32,864 nt of DNA from Saprospiraceae bacterium. Its GTDB lineage: Bacteria; Bacteroidota; Bacteroidia; Chitinophagales; Saprospiraceae. The notes below the pieces were generated by a model. That model saw nothing but the letters and a program-made list of their open reading frames with translations, searched no databases and was not told the origin of the DNA. Both the position numbers and the translations under genes were made by a program. Of the stretch, positions 16,320 through 26,600 are shown piece by piece. Position 1 is the stretch's first letter; the number at the start of each line of letters is the position of its first letter. The stretch spans positions 1 through 32,864 of the forward strand of contig JAHDFB010000038.1 of the NCBI GenBank assembly GCA_020628475.1, in the 5' to 3' direction.

Positions 16320-17366
16320 TTAAAGCTCATGTCGAAATCGATAAATTTCCTTTGCCAATGTCAGCTGGTTTTTAGCCCGAAAGTAGTTTTGTCGTTCCGT
16401 TTTTATTTTGAAGTAAACATCCCCGGATAAGTAATCAGTCAAAAATCGAATACCCATTAAGAATGGTAGTAGCACACAGGAAAGTGCCAGAAGATCTTTT
16501 TCAGATTCCAGTATCCAATCGCTCGTTGTGTCCAGAAAACTTGCTTTGAAAGATCGATAATACATCCAGTTTAATGCTGGGAAAGCTCCATTATCTTCAT
16601 CCTCTTCATGATAAGAAATGAGACTGCGACAGGCATCTCCGAAATCAAAAAGTAGGGAGGAAGGCATGACCGTGTCCAAATCGACCAAGGCTACTTTATC
16701 GCTCGATGGATGTATCATGAAATTACTTGCCTTGGTATCATTGTGCGTAATTCGAGTCGGTACCTTATGCTGATCAATTTGGTCTTGAATTAGCAATAAT
16801 TCAAAACGTAAATCGCGAACAATATTCAGTAAATCTTGAACTTCTGAAAGCCTATGATGAGCATTCATTCCAATAGCTTCGTCCAGATTTTTAAGTCGAA
16901 CTCTAATGTTATGAAATTGAGCGATGATTGGATGATAATCCTCTAAAGGTTCATGCCGCATTTGAGTAAGGAAAGAACCCAGAGCATGACCAATGCGTGC
17001 GCTTGTTTTGTCAGATAAATCTGTATTAGCAGAGAAGAAATCTTCTAGGTAGTGATAGATTCGCCAATATTGATTGGAATCATCCACGAAGTAGGACTGA
17101 TTCTTAGATGTGTAGAGTAGTTGTAAAGGCACCAACGAAGTCATTGGATTTTGATGTTGGGCCTGTAAACATCGTTCGATATTTTTCATCAAGTCTTCCG
17201 CTTGCTTAAAAATATCTACGTTGATTTTTTGTAAGAAGTACGATGTTTTAGATTGTCTTGAAACAAGTTGATAACTTTCGTTGATGTGCCCGGTTTGAAT
17301 TGGAATACATGAAAAATCCAATTCTTGAAGGGAATAAGCCTGTAAAATGCTGTCCAGCTTTCGCAT
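16320..17366 (-). CDS. APH-family small-molecule kinase, N-acetylhexosamine 1-kinase (NahK)-like
   Basis: 348 residues with the aminoglycoside-phosphotransferase fold. TGHINESYQLV is the glycine-rich start, with YFLQKINVDIF as the next strand (ATP-binding lobe). The catalytic loop is ITHNDTKASNFMI (Asp210, Asn215). The metal-binding motif is VALVDLDTVMPSSLLFDFGD (Asp229/Asp231). The sequence around THNDTKASN and DLDTVMPG/S is that of the NahK/mucin-desulfatase-like branch common in Bacteroidota, which phosphorylates hexosamines at C1, not antibiotics. The exact sugar is not established. It has its own gap on both sides and is divergent from guaB. It is not evidence for antibiotic resistance. 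Confidence 0.88.
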   Translation of the reverse strand: MRKLDSILQAYSLQELDFSCIPIQTGHINESYQLVSRQSKTSYFLQKINVDIFKQAEDLMKNIERCLQAQHQNPMTSLVPLQLLYTSKNQSYFVDDSNQYWRIYHYLEDFFSANTDLSDKTSARIGHALGSFLTQMRHEPLEDYHPIIAQFHNIRVRLKNLDEAIGMNAHHRLSEVQDLLNIVRDLRFELLLIQDQIDQHKVPTRITHNDTKASNFMIHPSSDKVALVDLDTVMPSSLLFDFGDACRSLISYHEEDEDNGAFPALNWMYYRSFKASFLDTTSDWILESEKDLLALSCVLLPFLMGIRFLTDYLSGDVYFKIKTERQNYFRAKNQLTLAKEIYRFRHEL

Positions 17367-17422
17367 GCAGAGTTTTTTGAGAATAAAAATGGTTCTTTAT
17401 CGTAGATATTCCAATCTATTTT

Positions 17423-17430
17423 TACTTTTG
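17423..17430 (+). promoter_or_regulatory. -7 box of guaB
   Basis: TACTTTTG followed by CG matches the Bacteroidota consensus TAnnTTTG exactly and lies 44 bp before the ATG, giving a leader of roughly 35-40 bases. A -33 TTG is not obvious. Confidence 0.5.
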
Positions 17431-17474
17431 CGTGTAATTTATAACGAAGGTTTATTCTTCCAATAAAAATTACA

Positions 17475-18974
17475 ATGGCTCATATTTCTTCCGACGTATC
17501 TACCACATTCAGTGAGTATTTATTAATTCCAAGTTTAACGACTAAAGATTGTATTCCAGACAAAGTTGATTTATCAACGCCGCTTGTCAAGTATAAGAAA
17601 GGCGAATCCTCTAGTCTGAAATTGAACATACCGATGGTTTCGGCCATTATGCAGTCGGTATCCGATGATGGAATGGCTATTGCATTGGCTCGAAATGGAG
17701 GACTATCTTTTGTATTTGGATCGCAGACAATTGAAAATCAGGCTGAAATGATCCGAAAGGTGAAAAAATATAAAGCGGGATTTGTAGCAAGTGATGCCAA
17801 TCTCACGGAAGAACATACCCTTCAAGATGTTATCAATCTAAAAAGGAGAACTGGATATTCGACCATAGGTGTTACGGAAGATGGAACATCAAACGGTAAA
17901 TTATTAGGCATTATTTCAGGAAGAGATTATCGACCAACCAAAGACGATCCGTCAAAAAAGGTGAAAGATTTTATGACACCTTTCAATAAATTGGTCACGG
18001 GCAAATTTGGAATTAGTTTACCGGAAGCCAATGATATTATCTGGGACAATAAATTGAATGTGTTACCGATCATTGATGAAAATGATCGGCTAAGGTATTT
18101 TGTATTCCGGAAAGATTATGATGCTCATAAGGAACATCCATTGGAATTGACGGATGAAAATAAGCATCTGTTGGTGGGCGCCGGTATCAATACGAGAGAT
18201 TATCGAGATCGTGTCCCAGCCTTGTTGGAGGCAGGTGCCGATGTTTTATGTATTGATTCGTCGGATGGATTTTCCGTTTGGCAGAAGGAAACCATCGAGT
18301 TTATTAAGACGAATTATCCTAAAGCCAAAGTAGGTGCTGGTAATGTGGTCGATAAGGATGGATTTGATTATTTAGTCGCAGCAGGTGCGGACTTTATCAA
18401 AGTAGGCATCGGTGGCGGATCGATCTGTATTACCCGCGAGCAGAAGGGGATAGGTCGAGGACAGGCGTCGGCGATGATAGAAGTAGCTGCGGCGCGAGAT
18501 GAGCATTTTGAAAAGACAGGCGAGTACATTCCATTATGTTCAGATGGCGGAATCGCTCAGGATTATCATATGGTTTTAGCCTTGGCAATGGGAGCGGACT
18601 TCTTAATGATGGGACGATATTTTGCTAGATTCGACGAAAGTCCTACAAGAAAAATGATGGTCAACGGAAATTATATGAAGGAATATTGGGGCGAAGGATC
18701 AAATCGTGCACGGAATTGGCAACGGTATGACATGGGCGCATCCAATGATGGATTGAAGTTTGAAGAAGGGGTCGATAGTTTTGTTCCATATGCAGGTAAG
18801 TTAAAAGATAATTTAGCAGTGACATTGGGCAAGATCAAGGCAACCATGTGCAGCTGCGGTTCGATTACCATCAAGCAATTAATGAACACCGCTAAAATCA
18901 CCAAAGTGTCAGCCACCAGTATCGTAGAAGGTGGAGCCCATGATGTGATCGTAAGAGATAGTAATATAAAATAA
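17475..18974 (+). CDS. guaB: Inosine-5'-monophosphate dehydrogenase, Tritrichomonas-like type
   Basis: 499 residues. It makes XMP from IMP with NAD, the committed step to guanine nucleotides. The TIM barrel is interrupted by a CBS pair (about 105-220). The catalytic loop is [20 protein letters not shown] with Cys318. DSSDGFS and CSDGGI are the NAD- and phosphate-binding segments. The mobile flap carries the Arg417-Tyr418 dyad in ARNWQRYD. The start [19 protein letters not shown], the [11 protein letters not shown] segment and the end [11 protein letters not shown] match, nearly word for word, the Tritrichomonas foetus enzyme as I remember it (its residues Cys319, Arg418 and Tyr419), not the classical LTYDDVLL-type bacterial GuaB. 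It is complete, with all catalytic residues present. A structured element follows the stop directly. Confidence 0.96.
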   Translation: MAHISSDVSTTFSEYLLIPSLTTKDCIPDKVDLSTPLVKYKKGESSSLKLNIPMVSAIMQSVSDDGMAIALARNGGLSFVFGSQTIENQAEMIRKVKKYKAGFVASDANLTEEHTLQDVINLKRRTGYSTIGVTEDGTSNGKLLGIISGRDYRPTKDDPSKKVKDFMTPFNKLVTGKFGISLPEANDIIWDNKLNVLPIIDENDRLRYFVFRKDYDAHKEHPLELTDENKHLLVGAGINTRDYRDRVPALLEAGADVLCIDSSDGFSVWQKETIEFIKTNYPKAKVGAGNVVDKDGFDYLVAAGADFIKVGIGGGSICITREQKGIGRGQASAMIEVAAARDEHFEKTGEYIPLCSDGGIAQDYHMVLALAMGADFLMMGRYFARFDESPTRKMMVNGNYMKEYWGEGSNRARNWQRYDMGASNDGLKFEEGVDSFVPYAGKLKDNLAVTLGKIKATMCSCGSITIKQLMNTAKITKVSATSIVEGGAHDVIVRDSNIK

Positions 18975-18978
18975 ATAT

Positions 18979-19096
18979 GGGCGGGCCCCTTATCACTTAG
19001 TGCGTGATAAGGGTCAGAGTCTTCCAGGCGCGCTATTCGCTTGGTACCTGCACGCAGAGGGCGTTTCGGTACGCGATCTTCGACCGCCCTTCCAGG
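18979..19096. repeat. GC-rich structured intergenic element between guaB and rlmI-like gene
   Basis: The element begins 5 bp after the guaB stop. An outer helix is possible between GGGCGG (18979-18984) and CCGCCC (19084-19089). Inside it, CCCTTATCAC (18987-18996) pairs perfectly with GTGATAAGGG (19004-19013), and GCGT-TTCGGT-ACGC (19061-19074) forms a small hairpin. The eight bases CTTCCAGG occur at 19021-19028 and again at 19089-19096. Its GC content contrasts sharply with its neighbours. I recall similar elements starting GGGCG and recurring downstream of genes in Saprospira-group genomes; this is unverified. It may act as a bidirectional transcript end for the two convergent genes. Confidence 0.55.
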
Positions 19097-19141
19097 TTCT
19101 TCCCGCAAGGACATTCAAGTTTATTCTAACAATGTATTTAG

Positions 19142-20311
19142 TTAGTCTACGACTAAAACAACGCCTTTCAGATAGTGCCCTTCTTGATGAAACATATTAA
19201 TCATGTGATCTGGAGCCTGTGTCAGATGATGGATCAGTTTTACATTTCTTCTAGATTCTATCGCCGCGGCACGTACGGTATGTTCGAATAAGTTTCGATC
19301 AATCACTTGACTACATGAAAAACTAAAAATAATGCCTTGAGATTTGATCTTCTTCATAGCAGTCAGATTGAGGCGTTTGTAGGCCTGTACCGCATTGTGA
19401 CTTTTATTCTTGTTCTTTGCAAAAGCCGGAGGATCTAATATGATGAGATCGAAATAGTCTGAATCTACATTTTTCAAGTATTCTATGACATTCCCTGTGA
19501 TGGATTCATGTCTACTGGTATCGTCATTATTCAAGGCAATATTTTGATCCGTTTGTGACATGGCTACATCGGATATATCAATGGAATGAACGGATGCGGC
19601 GTTCTGATGCATGGCATAAACCGAAAACCCACCCGTGTAGCAAAAGGTGTTCAATACATGTTTACCGGTAGCATAGGTGCCCAATAGCTGACGATTGCGC
19701 CGCTGATCTAAAAAGAAACCTGTTTTTTGACCTTCTACCCAATTAACCTGAAATTTTAAATTGTTTTCGAGTACAATACAACCTTCGGTATCACCTTTTA
19801 AAAAACGACTTTCATAGACATGATTTTTAATATGAATCGATTTTAGGTAGATACTTTTTAATTGATGATCAAAACAATGGTCCAAGGCCTTGCCAATCAT
19901 GTCGATGTCACCCAACATGCCCATGGTATGACATTGGATGACGGCATGCTGGTCATAGATATCTATGATCAATCCCGATAATTGATCACCTTCACCTGAA
20001 ATGAGTCGATAGCAATTGGTGTGCGTGGAAGGAAGTTTGAGAATATCAATTCTTAGATTTTTGGCCATCATCAGCTTTTCTTCATAGAAGGCTTGATCGA
20101 TAGATCTTTGGGCGAAAGCCAAAATACGCACCGCAATGGACGAGTCTGCATAGTGTCCAACGGCCAATACACGACCGGAATGATCTTCTACTTGGACATG
20201 ATCACCATTTTTTAAGTTTTTGGAAGGTTTATACAAGCCACCTGAGAAGATCCAAGGATGTTTTCGGAGTAATGCACGCTCCCGACCTTTACGTAGTTGA
20301 ACAGACTTCAT
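19142..20311 (-). CDS. rlmI: RlmI-like 23S rRNA cytosine-5 methyltransferase
   Basis: 389 residues when started at the ATG at 20311. The upstream ATG at 20350 is less likely, because a -7 box (20333-20340) lies between the two. An N-terminal PUA-like domain covers about 1-70 (RKHPWIFSGGL, GDHVQVEDHSG, ALVGHY-like strand). The Rossmann methyltransferase follows, with GQKTGFFLDQRRNR, motif I VLNTFCYTGGFSVYA, motif IV LIILDPPAFAKN and the motif VI cysteine in FSFSCSQ. These are the marks of the RlmI/RlmK-N-like family, which methylates C1962 of 23S rRNA in E. coli. Orthology is likely but not proven. It converges on guaB across the structured element. Confidence 0.88.
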   Translation of the reverse strand: MKSVQLRKGRERALLRKHPWIFSGGLYKPSKNLKNGDHVQVEDHSGRVLAVGHYADSSIAVRILAFAQRSIDQAFYEEKLMMAKNLRIDILKLPSTHTNCYRLISGEGDQLSGLIIDIYDQHAVIQCHTMGMLGDIDMIGKALDHCFDHQLKSIYLKSIHIKNHVYESRFLKGDTEGCIVLENNLKFQVNWVEGQKTGFFLDQRRNRQLLGTYATGKHVLNTFCYTGGFSVYAMHQNAASVHSIDISDVAMSQTDQNIALNNDDTSRHESITGNVIEYLKNVDSDYFDLIILDPPAFAKNKNKSHNAVQAYKRLNLTAMKKIKSQGIIFSFSCSQVIDRNLFEHTVRAAAIESRRNVKLIHHLTQAPDHMINMFHQEGHYLKGVVLVVD

Positions 20312-20684
20312 ACTATTTCTAAGATTTTTTCGCAAAGGTAGGGTATTCATCGAGTATTGTTGGATGCCCCAGCCTATAATGGAATAATATAGAGAAAGAG
20401 GGCTTTAACATATACATATTATAAAAATATGTAATATATTATCATTTTTCTTTTACTATTAATAGCTCTTTTATATATTTGCAATTCTAGTAATGTGTAA
20501 ATAACGCTAAAACAATAATTTATAAATTACTAGAATCCCTAATATAAACAAACAGTAAACCGTAGAAATGTCCTATTTCTAGGGAGTTCCTACATTATTT
20601 ATTTAAGATGATGCTTGTTCTCATTTGCGCTAGATGAATTCAAGTATGATCTAGAACAGTTTTTTATTTAAAGGTCTACAAGAC
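20312..20684. other. Divergent intergenic region and long leader of the giant gene
   Basis: 373 bp of very AT-rich sequence between two divergent genes. An exact -7 box TATATTTG for the plus strand lies at 20474-20481, giving a leader of about 195 bases. That leader holds two perfect inverted repeats: ATTCTAGTAAT (20484-20494) with ATTACTAGAAT (20526-20536), and TAGAAAT (20563-20569) with ATTTCTA (20575-20581). No ORF is seen. AAAGG at 20670-20674 could be a weak ribosome-binding site. Confidence 0.55.
20333..20340 (-). promoter_or_regulatory. -7 box of the rlmI-like gene
   Basis: On the minus strand it reads TACCTTTG followed by CG, an exact TAnnTTTG match. It lies 3' of the first possible ATG (20350) and 22 bp before the ATG at 20311, so it decides in favour of the later start. 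Confidence 0.55.
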
Positions 20685-23600
20685 ATGAGAAAATTACAAA
20701 ACCTTCATTTGAAAGAAGTAAAGCATGCTTTTTACTTGGTTGCTTTATTAATGTTTTCTATTTCTTCCCTGCATGCACAATGTAATGCTGTGGATGGAGA
20801 AATTTCTGGAAATGTATTTTTGGACAAGAATGGAAATGGTGTCAATGATGATGACGCATTTTTAGCTGGAGTATTGGTCAACGCATTTGATCAAGATGGA
20901 AATCTGGCGGATCATACCTTATCCGATATTTTTGGAAACTATACATTAAATGACTTGGACGCCGATCAGTCTTATCGGATTGAATTTAAATTTGCTCCAC
21001 ATTATTATCCAACAAAAATTGGAGCCGATCATCAGTCAGATTTGAGACATGAAATCGGAGCCAGTTGTAATATAAACTTCGGTCTTGTAAGTGATGCATC
21101 GTTAATCGGGGATAACCCTGATATAGCGGTTACTTGTTTTGTACAAGGGGAGTCCGGTACCAATGATGATAAAGAAACCATCGTCGGTATAGAATCTCAG
21201 TTTTTCTCTTCTCAGACAAGTTCGTCACCTGCCTATGCTATTATGTCCAAAGGACAGACGGGATCTGTTTGGGGATTGGCTTTTGACATGAAAAACCAAA
21301 ATCTTTATAGCGCAGCATTTGTAAAACAATACGCAGAATTTGGATCTGGAGGAGTGGATGCAATATATGTAACATCTATGAATGCAGAACCATATACGGT
21401 ATCTACCTTCGTAAAGCTTTCTGAGTTAGGTGTCAATATACCTGCCCTAATCGAAAACGATGTGACGGATTGTAACTATAGCGCACAGGTAGGAAAAACG
21501 GGGCTTGGAGCCATGACCATCAGTCCGAACGGCAAAAAACTATATGTTATTAATATAAGTAATAATAGTTTGGTCAGTTTAAATACGCAAAATCCAACGG
21601 ATGAAACAACGGAAGAAATCAACATTCCTAGTCATCCAGATTATCAGGACAAGGCAGCTTATCCATTTGCTCTAAAGTACTACAAGGATAAATTATATAT
21701 CGGTGTTACTATTACTGGAGAAGAAGATGGTACGAGCAGTGCAACCAGAGCATTTATCTACGAATATGACTTAAGTGCACAGACATTTGATGTAATTTTT
21801 GAAACGAATTACGTTACAGGACCATGGCAAGATACGGACTTTGATAGTTATGCCGTCCAACATTGGTTGACGGATATTGACTTTGTATCTGATGATTTTA
21901 TGGTGATCGCGCTTTCTGATAGAAAAGGACATAAATATTGTGATGCACCTTCTAACAGATTAGATGATCAGAAAGGAGATCTTTTGGCCGTGTATAAAGC
22001 GAATGATGGCTTGTGGACTTTAGAGAAAAATGCCATGATCTTTGACAATCAAATGGGATCAGGTCGCGATAATGGCGATGGACCAAAAGATAACAATAAC
22101 GTTCGCGGAGAATTTTTTGGACATGATTTTTTCCCGAAGCAACCAGATTATCATAATGAGGTAGCTTTAGGTAGTGTAGCCGTATTGCCGAATACTCAAG
22201 AAGTTATAACGACAGCTTTTGATCCTTACTGGACTAATTACTCAGGAGGATTACAACGATACAATGCTTCTAACGGAGAAATCGTTGGTGCAGGAAATAC
22301 CTTTACAGGAGCAAAAGATTTATACCTAGATGATCATCAACAATTATTTGGTAAAGCTACCGGATTTGGTGATGTCATTTTAATGCCAAATAATCCAGGA
22401 TTAGAAATCGGAAATGTCGTTTGGATCGATTCCAATAAAAATGGCGTTCAAGACCCGAATGAAACCGTTTTATCCAACATTGAAGTGACTTTATACGATG
22501 CAAATTGTAATCAGATTGCAGTAACAACGACGGATAATAATGGACATTATCGTTTCAATGAGACCAATGTGGATAGTGATGGAAACAACGAGATGGATGG
22601 GTTGGATCCATATACAAATTATCATATAGTTCTTTCGGATCAAGCATTCAACAAGAATCAAGGATCATTTGATTATAATGGAAGTCTATTTGTTCTTACT
22701 GCAGCCAATCAAGGGCATGCTTCAAATCCAGATGGAACCGATAATGATGCACAACTTGCTAAAGATATGTGTGCTGAAATGGACGGATTCCCTATCATTT
22801 CCATGACAACGAAGGGATTAGGAGAAAATGATCACAGTTTTGATTTTGGATTTTCATTACCAGGTGATTTTGATCTAGCTCTTAAGAAAGAATTGGTAAG
22901 TAACGATTTGGTACGAGTAAATGACAAATTAAGTTATAAAATCACCGTGATTAACCAAGGAGATGTAGATGCCAAAGAAATCAAAATCAAGGATTTAATT
23001 CCGGATGGTCTTCGATATGTTCAAGCTGATAATAATGGCTGGACACTGACCGATAATGTAGCTGAATTCACAATAGATGAATTGGCAGCGCATACAGAAA
23101 CAGAAATTTTTATTCACTTATTTATAAATGGAGGCTTTACCTATGACCATTTCATTAACTACGCAGAAATCAGCGCGGCAAAGAATCAATTCGGACTCCC
23201 AGGTCAGGATGTCGATTCAACGCCCGATAGTGATTTCACCAATGATGAAGGGGGAGTGCCATTCCAAGTAACCGATAATGAAGTGGCAGATGATGGAAGC
23301 ATCGACGAAGATGATCATGATCCTGCCGCTCCAAGAGTATTCGATCTGGCGTTGACTAAGCGATTAGTCAATGTCCAGTCGACATACGTAGAAGGGGATA
23401 TTGTAGATTTTGAAATTTACGTTTGGAATCAAGGAAATCAGGTAGCGAAAGATGTTCGAATCGTTGATTATGTACCAACTGGTTTGGAAGTAGATGATTC
23501 TGATGGTTGGAGCTTGAGCGCCGGGAAATGGATTTACAAAATCGATGAAATTCCAGTGGGAGAAAGAGTAACAGTCCCAATTTCTTTGGCGATCAATAAC

Positions 23601-26600
23601 GTGAGTGAAATTACCTCAATCGTAAACAAGGCAGAAATCATCATTGCACACACAGAAGATGATCAAATTGCAGTGGATTTTGATTCGAATCCGAATGATA
23701 ACGAATTCGATGATAAAGGAGGAAATCCGGATGATAATACAGATAATGAAAAATTTGATGATGGGGAATTCGATGAAGATGATCACGACCCAGCTAAATT
23801 TAATTTATCTCGATTTGATCTAGCATTGATGAAGACCACCGATGTACATTCTGTAACAGCGGGAAAATCAGTACAATTTGATATTAAAGTGATCAATCAA
23901 GGTACCATCGTGGCAGATCGGATAGAAGTGACGGATTACATTCCCGAAAATCTAGAATTCACAGAGGATAATGTAGATTGGGAATTGAACGGCGATCAAG
24001 CATATTGTATATTATCCGTTGACAATGGATTGTTACCAGCAACCGGTTTAGTACCTGGTGCTAGTGCATTAATATCTATTAATTTAAAAGTAAAGGAAAC
24101 AGCGAGTGCAGGGCAAATTGTCAATTATGCAGAGATTTCATCCGCTTGGGATATAGATGGTAAGGATCGAACAGAAGATGATTTTGATTCTCATCCCGAT
24201 AAATTTGTCGATAATGATATGGGAGGAGAAGTACATTCAGATACGGATGATTTAGTGAGTGATAATGGCATCGTCGATGAAGACGATCAAGATCCAGCGG
24301 CTCTAATAGTATTAGATTTTGGATTGAATACAAGCTGTTATTGCTTTGCCAATTCTACGGCAACGAATATAGGGCAGTTTGGGCAAGTAGCCTATGTGTT
24401 GACGGATCAAGTGGAAAGATGGACCGTCGTCAGTGCTACCAATTTCGAACAAGCTAATGGAAGTGCTTCAACAGCACCTGATTTAGGACAATATGTGATC
24501 GGTGAAGCGATTGTCACCAATCCTTTCCCGACAGGGTCGATGTCTGATTCATTAAATGCGAGTAATTTCGGTCCTATCAGTTTGTATCAACTAGAAGGGA
24601 TAACGAGAGATGACGAGAGTTTCGAAGTGGTTATCACCAATGGTATAGATACACTAACTATTGCTGGAGATGCATGTAGCTATGCAGAGCAGTCCATCAC
24701 AGGGCCAACAGGCGTTTGTGCTGGAACCATGGCAACATACTGTGCAGATAATGCAAGTGCTGTTTATAATTGGTCTATTGATGGTGATGGAATCATCGTT
24801 GGAGCAGATGATGGATCGTGTATTACTGTAGAGTGGGGTACAACCGCAGGTGGACCATACGATGTAATTTTAGAAAATGATAATGACTCCGATTGTTTGG
24901 AAGTGGCAACGACTTCAGTTCAGTTAGGTGAACCAGCGGGTGCGATGTTCTGTATTGGAGATGCCAATATTGCATTAGACAATGATTGTTCTTTAGAAGT
25001 TACACCAACATTGGTGCTCCAAGGAACGATTCCAGATGATGCAGTATATAATGTTATTGTGATGGATCCTCAAGGCAATATGTTAGATGAACCAATTATT
25101 ACAGGAGATCATATTGGCGTGCCGATGACGATCAAAGTAGTTGATGTGTGTACTGGAAATTCTTGTTGGTCATCGATTACAGTAAATGATAATATTGCAC
25201 CAGAAGTAATTGCAGAAGATGTGACCATCGATTGTAATGACATGTCCGCTGTAGCATTCCCTACGGCGACGGATAACTGTTTTGATGTAACAGGTGCTGT
25301 ATCATTGGTTGGAGAAACTATTGAAAATTTAGATTGTGATCCAGATTATACGAATATTGTTACCAGAAGATTTGTGGCAATTGATGATGAAGGGAATGTT
25401 TCAGATACAGTAGATCAAAATATCTTCTTAGAGCGTATCGATTTAAGTTTGATTGTATTTCCAGAAGATCGAACGGTACAAAATAGCAATCCATTGTATT
25501 GTCAACAATTCGGTCTAGATGATGAAGGAAATCCTTCTACCGCTGACGCAGGAGTGCCGACATATAAAGGGCAAGCTATCTTCCCATATCAAGATGAATT
25601 CTGTAGCTTCGGTATTGACTATACCGATCAAGTGGTACAACCGAATGGATGTGTACAAAAAATTATGAGAACTTGGACTGCTTTCGAATGGTGGTGTGGA
25701 CAAGCAATTGTGGAGACGGCCGTTCAAGAAATTAATATAGCGGATCAACTAGCTCCGACTTTCACGGCACCTGAAAATATTACAGTGACAACCAACACAG
25801 GTTTCTGTATAGCAACAGTGAATTTACCAGCGGTTGAACCAGTGGATGATTGTAGTGATGTCTTTGAAGTAGATATTCAATACCCAGGAGGATTCTTAAA
25901 TAACTCCAATGGAGGAATCGTTGATTTTGAATTGGGAGAGAGTTTGATAACATATACCGTGTATGATGGCTGCTTAAATTCTAGCATGCAATCATTCTCA
26001 GTAACCGTTGTCGATAATACGGAGCCAGTGATGGTTTGCGATCAAAATACAGTGATTAGTTTAAAAGCGGATGGTACAGCTTACGCACCAGCAAGTGTGT
26101 TTGATGACGGTACGATCGAAGATTGTTCACCGTTCACCTTAGAGGTAAGAAGAATGGATAATGGAGCAGCTTGTGGAGCTAATAGCAGTGCATTTGGCGA
26201 TTTTGTTGAATTCTGTTGTGCGGATGCTGGACAAACAGTACAGGTAATATTAAGAGCAACAGATGCTGATGGAAATGCAAATGAATGTATGGTAAATGTA
26301 GTGATTCAGGATAAAAATCCTCCAGTAATTACGGTGCCAGCTGATCTTACCATACAGTGTACTGATCCTTGGAATGAAGATAACTTAGAGGCATTTTTCG
26401 GAGCGGCAACGGCGACCGATAATTGTCAAGTAACAGAAATTGAAGAATTTGCAAGTATTAACATTAGCGAATGTAATACAGGTACCATTGTAAGAACCTT
26501 TGTTGCTTCTGATGGAAATGGTACAGATGTAGGAACACAAACTATTACGGTAGAAAATAATTCAGTATTTGCTGAAACGGATATTGTTTGGCCGTTGGAT

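Noticed and set aside
16320..17366. Aminoglycoside resistance kinase
   Set aside because: The APH fold is shared by many metabolic kinases; the motif wording is that of NahK-like sugar kinases and the context shows no resistance or mobile genes.
18671..19114. 147-codon minus-strand frame over the end of guaB and the structured element
   Set aside because: Most of it is antisense to conserved IMP dehydrogenase sequence; the rest runs through the inverted repeats.
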